Under the pieces are notes generated by a model. It did no database searches and was not told the DNA's origin. It worked only from the letters and a program-made list of their open reading frames with translations. The position numbers and the translations under genes are program-made. A DNA stretch of 64,000 bases. It comes from Siphonodentalium dalli. Lineage: Eukaryota > Mollusca > Scaphopoda > Gadilida > Siphonodentaliidae. Positions 54,685 to 64,000 of this stretch are shown here, piece after piece; within the stretch, counting starts at the first letter, position 1, and each line of letters opens with the position of its first letter. The DNA is taken from positions 280,109,426-280,173,425 of the forward strand of contig CP136063.1 in the NCBI GenBank assembly GCA_032622095.1. The letters run 5' to 3'.

Positions 54685-55738
54685 CTGAAACAAGAAAACC
54701 GTAGTCAGAAATGGTAACGCCCATAATATCATATTACTAGGCATTTTTAAAATATATAATATATTGGTTTCATGAATGCACCACCTCAAAATTCCGTTAA
54801 AACAACTATTCCTTAAAAGTATTACAACAACTCCGGCTTATCACTGAAAGTTTCTCATTCACCACACCAGAACGCCTCTAAATGCGAACCAACAATCTAC
54901 TAATCTACACCCCCCAGAGTCTTCGCAATACGACCTTTCTACATTCCCACTGATAGATACTTCATCAGCAATGTTAGTTGTTGTAATTTGCATTGTGTTC
55001 CGCAAACAATCTTCAAGAGTGGCCCAGTCATTGTTCACACCTAAATATCGAAAGCAATTAACGCTGTCATAAAAGTTACGAACTGCAATAATGAGACATC
55101 CGCGAAGATACATTCGGGAATACATAAATCCTGCAAAAAATGTAACCGGTATGCAATATACGTTATTAATCAAAGATACCCCATAGCTCCTTTTAAAAAA
55201 AAAAATTTAATAAATTTTATTCGTCAAAAATAACACAAGTAACGCATATATAAACAGAAAACAGTTCATAACAATACAGTGTAAGTTCAATTCATTTATT
55301 ATTATGTTACTATTTGACTATTATATATTAAAATACGGTATCGATCATATAATCAACGTCAGACATTGTTGGTTAATCCTTTCTTATCGAAGTTTCCGTT
55401 ATCTGTTTAGTCGTTACGCTTTTTTGATTTGTCGTAATATTTGGCGTTGTGGATAAAAAAGTTTGTTGTATATTTACCGAAATTAAACTACATCTTCTGC
55501 AAATGATACCTGATGTCTTAGTTATATTACTAATCTTGGAAAATATTCCCAGAAAAACATTGGATGTCACCTGTTGTGTTATATTGTGGGAACAGGACAT
55601 AATCTTCGTTTTACTACAATTTCCTCAAATAACTCGCATCGCGTGAAATCAGAAATGGTTTGTTCTGCGAGATATCCCCATAGTTCCATTGACAAGGCCA
55701 GAGCAGCATAGCAGTAAACATGCATAGAGCGTAATGAG
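54685..55738 (-). repeat. duplicated intron segment, copy 1
   Basis: From the 3' splice site of exon 54599 outward, about 1.05 kb matches 47016-48361. It starts with the intron-end repeat (GCGTTACCATTTCTGACTA, TTTTCTTGTTTCAG). A 104-codon ORF (54859-55173) lies in it but is not kept open in the other copy. Confidence 0.8.
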
Positions 55739-56806
55739 GAATAAATGAGTACTATGTCTGAGAACAAACATGCATGATTTTAGTATTTTTGCATGGAACT
55801 AAACATGCAACATTAATTAACATGCACACCATATACATGTGTTTATATGACATACTTGTATGGTTGTTAGATAATAAACAGCGCACAGCATCGGACAATG
55901 TGTTTGCCTCTGATCTATCCATCCGCCTTTAGGCTTGCAAGTGGGTCCATGTTTTAGTTACTTGGGAATCACAGGGCATAAACAATTATACATACAAACG
56001 AGTAAAGCTAAAAATACGAATGCATTATTTTCGTTGAAAAAACATGGGGCTCAGATCTGGTTAATATATATAGGAAATGTTTCAAACCTAGTTTGATAAA
56101 GATTGCCAAATTGTTCAATATCACAGGGCTGGCCGAGCTAAGAAGTTCAAATAAAAGTGCTCTCGATGGTGCGTCATAACACGATTTCGGAATAATTTCT
56201 CACGCAATTCTTTGATTTGCAGACACACAAATATAAAATGGAATTCATCACATATCATCGGGTTGCAAGGTGCGCACGAATTGTCTTTGCTGTTAATTTT
56301 ATGTTTGCTTTTTCCGTTTTCTCCACCTACCAGTCTCAATACCCAATATATGATTTGATGTTCGTATTTTCAGGATCAAATTGTCCAATGGCGTGTTGAT
56401 ATAGTGCATTCCAACTAAGTGAGGCTGTGATATCAGATTTTGATAAAACTCCCCTCTTTCCGAGGAACCAACATCGTTATGCCACTGGATTATAAACTCT
56501 TAAATTATAGTATTACAATAAGACTTCTAAAGGAGCTGCACGATATATGAGTTATCTTTAAGATTCACAGACTGGACAACTCATGAAATGTAATCAACAT
56601 ATCGTATGAGTTTAGTTTTGTGCATGTTATAGAGTATACTGATGTGATACACATGCACATAACATCCAGGGAGAATGCAGGTGTATCCAGGTGTATTCAG
56701 ATAATTCAGTTGATGAGTGTCTAATTACTATAATAATAATCCACAAGCATGATATGGAGAATGAAATATGCTCACATGATATAAACGTAATTGTTTTCTG
56801 ATGTAT
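55739..56806. other. intron, no gene recognised
   Basis: No repeats matched. Small ORFs at 56121 and 56217 show no motif. Confidence 0.4.
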
Positions 56807-57791
56807 ATAAGGATTAACTGTCATGTGGACTGTTTTTATTCAGATGTAACCGTGAGGTAAGTGGACATAACTTGTGTAAACCCGAAGGGTTTTACATACA
56901 AGTTATGACCACTTACCTCACGGTTACATCTCCATAAAAATACTCCACATGACAGTTAATCCTTATATTTATATACATTTAGCGAAAAAGCCACTTTTGT
57001 AAATGTATTTAAATCGAAAAGTATATCGTGACAAAAACAGCCCAAAATATCCAATAGCACCCTTGGCAAAAGTTAATAGGAACAATTTCTCTTCATATTG
57101 AAACCCGATGATGTATTAAGTCAATCCTGCGCGAGTCCAAATGCGCCCAAAACATTACGCGTTCGTCTTTCCAAACCCAATGACGTATCGATGGTGTTAT
57201 GAGCTTGGTGTTATGAGGCGTTGCGCATTCACCGAGACTGGATTTAGTGATGACAACACTTAGTATGTAAATATATATATATATTTACACACTAAGTGTT
57301 GTCATCACTAAATCCAGCATTCTGATTGGTCGGCGCCCACGTGGCTAGTTGCAGTTATTTCTCGGTGAATGCGCAACAGCTCAATAACACCAAGCTCATA
57401 ACAACATCGATACGTCATTGGGTTTGGAAAGACGAACGCGTAATGTTTTGGGCGCATTTGGACTCGCGCAGGATTGACTTAATACATCATCGGGTTTCAA
57501 TATGAAGAGAAATTGTTCCTATTAACTTTTGCCAAGGGTGCTATTGGGTATTTTGGGCTGTTTTTGTCACGATACACTTTTCGATTTAATACATTTACAA
57601 AAGTGGCTTTTTCGCTAAATGTATATAAATATAAGGATTAACTGTCATGTGGACTATTTTTATGGAGATGTAACCGTGAGGTAAGTGGTCATAACTTGTA
57701 TGTAAAACCCTTCGGGTTTTACACAAGTTATGTCCACTTACCTCACGGTTACATCTCCATAAAAACAGTCCACATGACAGTTAATCCTTAT
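56807..57791. mobile_element. 985-bp foldback F2, two arms tail to tail
   Basis: Left arm 56807-57265 and right arm 57280-57791 are reverse complements and each carries a terminal 160-bp hairpin, so there are hairpins inside a larger hairpin. The left arm lacks about 45 bases (AAATAACTGCAACTAGCCAC onwards) present in the right. The right end stops 12 bases from exon 57803-57937. Confidence 0.95.
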
Positions 57792-57802
57792 ATTACGTGT
57801 AC

Positions 57803-57937
57803 CTGTCAATAATGAACGTAGACCACAGCAAGGCAGGTACCTCCACGGCACCACTGATAAACATGTTCATAAACTGGTCCCCGTGCAGCTGTGGTGTAGT
57901 AAATATAATACCGAAGTAACCCAAACCATTCATCAGA
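57803..57937 (-). CDS. SLC22-type transporter, exon with segments 7-8
   Basis: First transporter exon visible. Between TTCTTGTATTTCAG and GTACACGTAA. Reads LMNGLGYFGIIFTTPQLHGD, then QFMNMFISGAVEVPALLWST and FIID plus two bases of Arg. 'N.L.Y.G......L.GD...N.F.SG..E.PA' is the segment 7-8 signature of SLC22. It starts in phase 2, so at least one more exon precedes it on the right; I could not find it up to 64000. The donor is followed after only six intron bases by a 985-bp foldback. Confidence 0.92.
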
Positions 57938-58061
57938 CTGAAATACAAGAAAACCATAGTCAGAAATGGTAACGCGCCCAAGATCACACAAGATCATATG
58001 TTATATACCCATGCTTGATTGTAATTATAGAATCTTTTTCATTTCTGTTATTTGTAATTGG
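57938..58061 (-). repeat. intron-end repeat M2, stops at the 3' splice site
   Basis: Reverse-strand partner of 4623-4731, with a 15-base internal extra (a second GATCTTGxG). Ends GGTTTTCTTGTATTTCAG, immediately followed by the transporter exon. Confidence 0.85.
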
Positions 58062-58408
58062 CACTTCTCACTGATCACTATATAATGTGCACTGTTCTTT
58101 TCTGAGGAGATGGCTCTATATAACCATCTATATCATATAATGTTTGTTGTCAAATCCTCTCCCCCAAGTCTCTATATACATACTTGTGTCATGTTCAACA
58201 ATTATTATTTATTTGGGAAGAAATAATTATTGTTTAAACCAACATGGCAACGCACGAAAAGCTCGTGACGCCGTCTGCCCTGTCTGATTTGAAGCCATGT
58301 ATAACACCAGCGTATGTTTTTTTATACTTGGAAATAATTAGATCGCACCATCAGCCCATTAATATAGGGGTTTCGACGACCGAATATTGACGTTTACAAC
58401 GGAAAGTT
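58062..58408. other. no firm gene; possible small + strand exon
   Basis: ATG at 58243 in CAACATGG context starts MATHEKLVTPSALSDLKPCI and meets a GTATGT donor at 58311, which could be a first exon. No partner exon found. Confidence 0.2.
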
Positions 58409-58926
58409 TTAAAGAGACGGGCGGCGTTGGCGGTGTGTATGCTGTTAATATATTCACCTCCGTCAAAAACCGCCATAAACAGAAAGAATAGTAAAATATA
58501 GACAGCCCTTGTTCTTACACCAATCAGAAATATGGCATAAACAGTATGTTATTGTCAATTTCCCCACTTTGTTATGTAAACAAAAGCAAAAAATGTCACG
58601 TTACATGGTTTTTGTTTAGATCCGGATATGGTAAAAATAAAGAGCGTTCTTTGTTACTGTTTTCCTGATATGGAAATAATAAAGAGCGTTTATATCATTT
58701 GTGTGTGATTAATAAATATAATTGCGCTGTGTTATGTAAGCAACAGCAAAACTTATGTAACACGAGCAGGCTCTTGTTTACGTACACCACCGTACGTCTT
58801 GATGACAATATACTATTTATGTTTGGCATATGAACAAAACTATATATATATTTTAATATTCCTTCTGTTGATGGCGATTTGAACAATTATGAATATTTCT
58901 GCAACGAAAGCCGCCCGTGCCTTTAA
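58409..58926. mobile_element. TTAAAG-ended MITE, copy C
   Basis: TTAAAGAGACGGGCGGCGTT to GCCGCCCGTGCCTTTAA, the best-preserved ends of the family. Confidence 0.85.
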
Positions 58927-59647
58927 CACATTTCATTTTTTTGATCAGCCTGGAAAAACTCAAATGATCATCTCTTATAAAGAGCGTCTATGTTTCCTTA
59001 TCCCAAAAGCGGTAGCTAATAAAGAGCATTCTCAATTGTTATCAGTTGTACTCGTATTCAACGTATAACTGATGGAAGCTTTTTGTGGACATTGTCATAC
59101 AAACATAATGATGGTGGTTGTAAGTATTTTCTTTTACTTTTGCATGGTAAGCTGGCAATAAGCTTATGAAATTCTGACTAATTTGGTGTCAAATCGAACC
59201 GAACATCTTTATGATCTTAAGGTTTTGTTAACCCATTCTTTACTAAATGTATTATCCCATCCGTCATAAAATTATAGATAGGAATGGCCAATGTTTTATT
59301 TGGAGGGTGTTCATGATAAACTAGCAGACGACATTATGACAAAATAAATACAACGCAGAAGCAATCATATTCTTTGGTGGGAAAAGTTCATCAATGAGTA
59401 TTTAGTATAGAAAGTGTTATGTAGACACAAGTATTAGATTTCACCTTGTAGCTTGTAGTTATTAAATTCGCGTTATTTTTTATTTTGAGTTGCAATATGA
59501 AAAGCAGATAAACATTAAGTGCCGCGCATCCGCCTCGGTTACCCTTCGAATTATGGTCCGACCAAAGACTGGTACATAGCTGAAGTGGTGACCAGTTTAG
59601 CCACTTCATATAGCAGCTTCCCATCAGTACCAACTCCCCACATTGAG
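58927..59647. other. no gene recognised
   Basis: A G-repeat remnant near 59385 (GAGTATTTAGTATAGAAAG). An 80-codon - strand ORF (59391-59633) has no motif. Confidence 0.4.
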
Positions 59648-60160
59648 ATAAGGATTAACTGTCATGTGGACTGTTTTTATGGAGATGTAACGGTGGGGTA
59701 AGTGGACATAACTTGTGTAAAACCCGAAGGGTTTTACTTACAAGTTATGTCAACTTACCTCACCGTTACATCTCCATAAAAATAGTCCACATGACAGTTA
59801 ATCCTTATATTTATATACATTTAGCGAAAAGGCCACTTTTGTAAATATATTTAAATCGAAAAGTGTTACGTGACAAGATCAGCCCAAAATACCATATAGC
59901 ACCCTTGGCAAACGTTAATAGGAACAATTTCTCTTCATGTTGAAACCCGATGATGTATTAAGTCAATCCCGCGCCAGTCAAAATGCGCCCAAAGCATTAC
60001 GCGTTCGTCTTTCCAAACCTAATGACGTATCGATGGTGTTATTAGCTTGGTGTTATGAGGCGTTGCGCATTCACCGAGAAATAACTGCAACTAGCCACGT
60101 GGGCGCCGACGAATCAGAATGCTGGATTTAGTGATGACAACACTTAGTGTGTAAATATAC
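59648..60160 (+). mobile_element. foldback F2, single arm
   Basis: Hairpin 59648-59808 plus arm to GTGTGTAAATATA; co-linear with 8966-9480. Confidence 0.85.
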
Positions 60161-60177
60161 AGACATGAACAGTACTA

Positions 60178-60520
60178 GGTTCAACAGATAACTGAAATTT
60201 AGTTTGAAGCACTGTGGAGAGTCGTGACCAGCCGATTGATTGTTCCGGGTCAACCACCCATCTTGAAGATATGTATAGGACGCGAAGTGGACCATGAGCT
60301 AATCGGCACCGTAGGTCGATGCCTCACATAATATCAGGACTGCTACACCTCACCTCACGGGATGCACCCCGCGCAAACATGGTGCCAAATTAGGGGATTC
60401 TTACCTGCACGCAGTGGGGCGGTAGCCGGTAGGCCTATTCTACCCTGAACACACACAGGGTCAGCATGCCTGAAATTGCTTTATTGCTTAGGTGTGGGCA
60501 ACCAGACTAAATAAACGAAA
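60178..60520 (-). other. GC-rich non-repeat block, possible SINE or RNA-derived
   Basis: On the - strand it runs GGTAGAATAGGCCTACCGGC, then CACTGCGTGCAG/GTAAGAAT and on to GCATCGACCTACGG. The base composition differs sharply from its surroundings. A perfect donor-like CAG/GTAAGA occurs at 60402. I cannot name it; no tRNA boxes were found. Confidence 0.25.
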
Positions 60521-60807
60521 ATGTGTTTTGTGTGGTGCAAGAAAGGCTGAGCGGCCAAGGTGATATACATGTACAAAGTAACTATCGAACCTCATCGTCA
60601 ACTCGGTCCGATATTGACTTTGTACTTTATGCAGTCTCGCCCAAAACTACTAACCGGTACGGACCAGTAAAATGTGTAATAACCTCATACTATTGTTTGC
60701 TATAATAACATATTGTTGACACGCGAATGTCACATTTGTCATTCCAATCGTGTTTATGTGTAATGTATGCATATACATGTATACTAAGTCATCTGCTATT
60801 AACTGTA

Positions 60808-60967
60808 TATGTGACCCGCCATATCAAATTCAGTCGTAAGTCGGGATTTTTTTTACCCTGTGCCAATGCATTCTCTTATATATGCGATATTGTTATATAT
60901 TGTTAAAGAATACAAGAAAAAATTATTAAAATTGTAAAAATTTGAATTTGATATTGCGGGTCACATA
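60808..60967. mobile_element. TATGTGACC-ended MITE, deleted copy
   Basis: Same ends as 29404-29848. It keeps one half of the first palindrome and the AT-rich spacer; the rest is lost. Confidence 0.85.
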
Positions 60968-62338
60968 TGTGCAATGTACGCCGGCTCGTCCTGTCCGGAC
61001 ATGTATACTCAAATACCACAGACTGTAAATGGGTTAATAAAGTATATATACTTTGTTACGTGGGACTGCTGGTCAATACATGCTTATTGACTTGAATATC
61101 TACTAGCAGAAATACTGAAAGAGGAATTAACCATGTAAACCACTGCATGCATGGAGTACATGTAAGTCATGTAATAGTGTTACACAGTGAAATAAATGCA
61201 TTGCTTGTACATCTGTGATGAAATTATACAAATTTAGCATATAGTGTCCGTTGGTCACTAATAGAGACAGTAAGCAGTCCACAACTAAGTGCATACTATC
61301 ATTAAAATATATTGATGTTTCATATTAATCTCTGATAAATATATTGAATGGACAAATTTGCATTACAGTTTTTTCCGACCTCGAAACACCCATCGAACCC
61401 CTCTTGTGTCTGGAACATTTTTGCAGAACTCCTCCTGCTTGGGCTGAAATGTTCCTACTAGAACCTCGATCGAGCTTTCAACTATAAACAAATGTTCAAT
61501 CTAACACTCCTCTAGCTAGCTGTTGTTGAACATTTCAGTGAACAAACAAATGACCGAAACTATATAAACATTTTCGGCTTTTGATTTAAAGAAAAAAAGA
61601 TCGAATGTGTTATTTCTGAAAGTAAAAATGGGTGGTTTTGTTCGATTAAAAATAATGAATGGTAACAATATGGCTTTAGCCCCGTAGAACGAGTAGCACG
61701 GTGTGACCGACAGATTTACTACACAATTGTAATAACGTAAAATGTAAACACTGGGCTAAACCATGTAGTGCCAATGGGGGGGGGGGGTATAACAGAATGA
61801 CTGCATCGCATGCTGTTTTAGATGAAGTGCATGTGATGGCCAGAGATACACATTCTTAAGGTCGACGTACATTGAACAATATTACACAATAAATATATAA
61901 CATGAACTGTTATGGATATTACAGTGCATATACTTCAAATCTGAAACTGTGATGCTTACTTGGCTACTATGTCAGTCTGCAGGAAGTAATCCATTTTGTT
62001 GGAGGCATATCTTGCAACCATCATGACCCGACTTAACTCACTGGCATTTTGGCCTACCTCAAGAAAGAAGTCCACATGGCAAATTTAGAAACGTGTAGAT
62101 GCTTATACATGCAGTGTATTATGGACAAACGAATCTGATAATCAGCACAAGGACACTTTAAAACAGCCCCTATGAATTAGCTATCTTGGGATGCCGATTC
62201 AAAAATTAGGACATTAAAATACAGAATCACGCCCTATCGGGCCAATGTAGCGAAATGTTTGGACTGCTGCCATTATGTTCTACCACTTCGAATGTCCTCG
62301 TTCAAATGTTCACACAGATATATGAATAAACTAATGAT
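60968..62338. other. no gene recognised
   Basis: AT-rich with a G run at 61776. No repeat matched elsewhere in the window, nothing coding. Confidence 0.45.
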
Positions 62339-63748
62339 TTAGGGGAGACCCGGGAACGCGGCGGGACACCAAATAATGTTTTCAAGGAATTTTAGATATA
62401 TAGGGTATACAATTCATCGGCGCATATAACCGAGTGGTCATTGATATCAAACAACATCTCGGTATGTCCCTTTTGGAACCTCTTGTTTTGTCCCACTTTA
62501 CCCGTGTCTTTGGGCAAAGTGGGATATCGCACTGGGCAAAGTGGAATAATATGCCGGGCTAAGTGGGACTGGGGCAGCAAAACCAAAGATACAGTGCGAG
62601 TTGCCACTGCTCAGATTACTTCAGACAGACAGTATTTGAGTGACAGATGAGTTTCTGTTGGGTTACGTAGGATTGGTTTCTTGTCTGCGACCATAATTAT
62701 ATATCTTAACGATATATTCACCTCGTCACAGTACCGATGAAAACGAAGGTGACTTCCATTCCTTATTCGATTTTTTTTTATAATTAGGTCAAACAAAGAG
62801 TGTTGTAGGGTGCCCACAATGGACTCTTTCCACACACCCCACCCGATTCAAAATGGCCGTCGTCCAGAGGATTCAAATAGGGCAACCATGCCATTTCTCG
62901 TCCCCTTGATCGAATTAGGTCAAATAAAGGGTATTGTGTGGTGGCCCCCAAGCCAATCTAAATAATCACCCCTTTCACACTTGGTGCCCTATTTCAACAC
63001 TTCTGGACGGCGGCCATTTTTGATCGGGTGGGGCGAAAGGGGTGAATATTTATATTGGCTTGGGGGCCACCATACAACTCCCTTCGTTGACCTAAATCGG
63101 TATTTTTCAAAAAGGCCGAGAAATGGCATGAGTGCCCCATTTGAACCTTTCTGGATGGCTGCCATTTTGGACCGGGTGGGGTGAATATTCAGATTGGCTT
63201 GGGCCCGTCACCCTACAACACACTTTATTTGACCAAAATCTGTCAAATGGTCGAGAAGTGGCATGGTAAATTTGGAGATCCCGCAATCTAACATATATCA
63301 AAAATATACTATATTGACCACCATTCCGGGCAAAGCGGGATATGCTTTGCCTGTCCCACTTTGCCCGAAATGAACATATATATGACGCATGTCTTGACAG
63401 TTTACAGAGAGATAATTATTTATTTTTGTGTTATTCTTAGGCGAGGTAAGTTGGTAGGCTATAAATAGGAAATGGCCCTGGAGTGAAAGCAACGAACGAA
63501 AATTAGTGAAACTATGGTACTTAATGTTCAGAAAAATCGAATTTTGCACCACAAAAGTAGCCTGGTGATCTCTTCTAAACTCGAATGGCTTTCCAAACAA
63601 ATTGCACACTGAAATTAGTCATAACTGTTTGAACTGAATCATCTGACGTAATCAAGTTCCCCGGGAAATGCGCAGCACGTTTCAGGCACGTTATGCCGAT
63701 GTTCCGCTTTGCCCGGGTGTCCCACTTTACCCGGGACGTCTCCCCTAA
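62339..63748. mobile_element. 1.4-kb element with TTAGGGGAGAC ends
   Basis: TTAGGGGAGACCCGGGAACG at the left and, reversed, TTAGGGGAGACGTCCCGGGT at the right, followed by repeated GGGCAAAGTGGGA motifs on both sides (62510-62570, 63325-63375, 63700-63735). The middle has inverted pairs including CCGGGTGGGG and TGGCTTGGG.. around 62830-63220. No transposase seen. Confidence 0.75.
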
Positions 63749-64000
63749 TATATAGTAAAAGCAACCCACTTCGTAACATTCGTAAATTTGATGGTTCCAA
63801 TGAAAACAAAACAGACCATATATTTAATATAAAACAATTGAATGGTAAATAGTTTGTTCACATTTGTACAACGTATTTCCAATAAGATTAGAAGTAATTA
63901 ACACTTCCATGCATTCATTCTATATATATATCTTTAATTCCTCCATATAAATGAAGATATGATATACACATGTAATACAAGAACATACAAAAACAATAGA
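63749..64000. other. window edge, no gene recognised
   Basis: AT-rich; nothing noted. Confidence 0.4.

Noticed and set aside
54859-55173. 104-codon - strand ORF next to the transporter exon
   Set aside because: Lies in a duplicated intron; the copy at 47.1-47.4 kb does not keep it open.
61980-62080. Possible upstream transporter exon on the - strand
   Set aside because: A short open stretch (RYASNKMDYFLQTDIVAK) does not match SLC22 segments 1-6 and lacks convincing splice sites.

Overview
This is eukaryotic DNA from an animal, most likely a mollusc (inference). It is AT-rich, genes are split into short exons with consistent intron phases and GT/AG borders, and most of the window is repeats. 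Two repeats that open with a GAGCTCACCTGAG-like end and a (CGTC)n run resemble families I associate with bivalves and gastropods; no search was run.

Layout. (1) 4.7-16.6 kb, + strand: the last four exons (4732-4944, 7915-7978, 9617-9727, 15839-15932) of a gene whose product ends in a ubiquitin-like fold; a poly(A) signal lies at 16616. Its introns and 3' UTR are full of foldback elements. (2) 17-20.8 kb: degenerate satellites and CCATTTTGG-type repeats. (3) 20.9-27.8 kb: remains of two genes of a THAP/SWIM type. A + strand SWIM-domain gene (21697-22733) is broken by an inverted duplication of its own exon end and splice donor. A - strand THAP-like exon (23080-23274) has had its 5' region split by a 4.3-kb LINE (23345-27667) with both ORFs open and a 15-bp target-site duplication. 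(4) 27.86-28.84 kb: a 982-bp retroposed element carrying a 241-codon ORF but no reverse transcriptase. (5) 30.6-33.7 kb: four different tandem arrays. (6) 33.8-41.9 kb: nested giant inverted repeats. (7) 42.06-57.94 kb, - strand: the last five exons of an SLC22-type organic ion transporter (transmembrane segments 7-12 and the C-terminal tail); its 5' exons lie beyond the right edge or were not recognised. (8) 58-64 kb: MITEs and an approximately 1.4-kb element with TTAGGGGAGAC ends.

The strongest leads are: six tandem hairpins in the LINE 3' UTR whose stems covary around an invariant internal loop (23622-23914); an intron-end repeat of about 110 bp that stops exactly at the 3' splice site in two unrelated genes on opposite strands (4623-4731 and 57938-58061); a palindromic cassette shared by three different MITE families; and the self-inverted splice donor in the SWIM gene. 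Several element families here share one architecture, in which each end of the element is itself a hairpin.

No tRNA, rRNA or CRISPR was seen. All homology statements are from reading the sequence, not from database searches. Coordinates of exons are exact to the splice junction I chose; coordinates of repeats are approximate to about 10 bases unless a target-site duplication is given.
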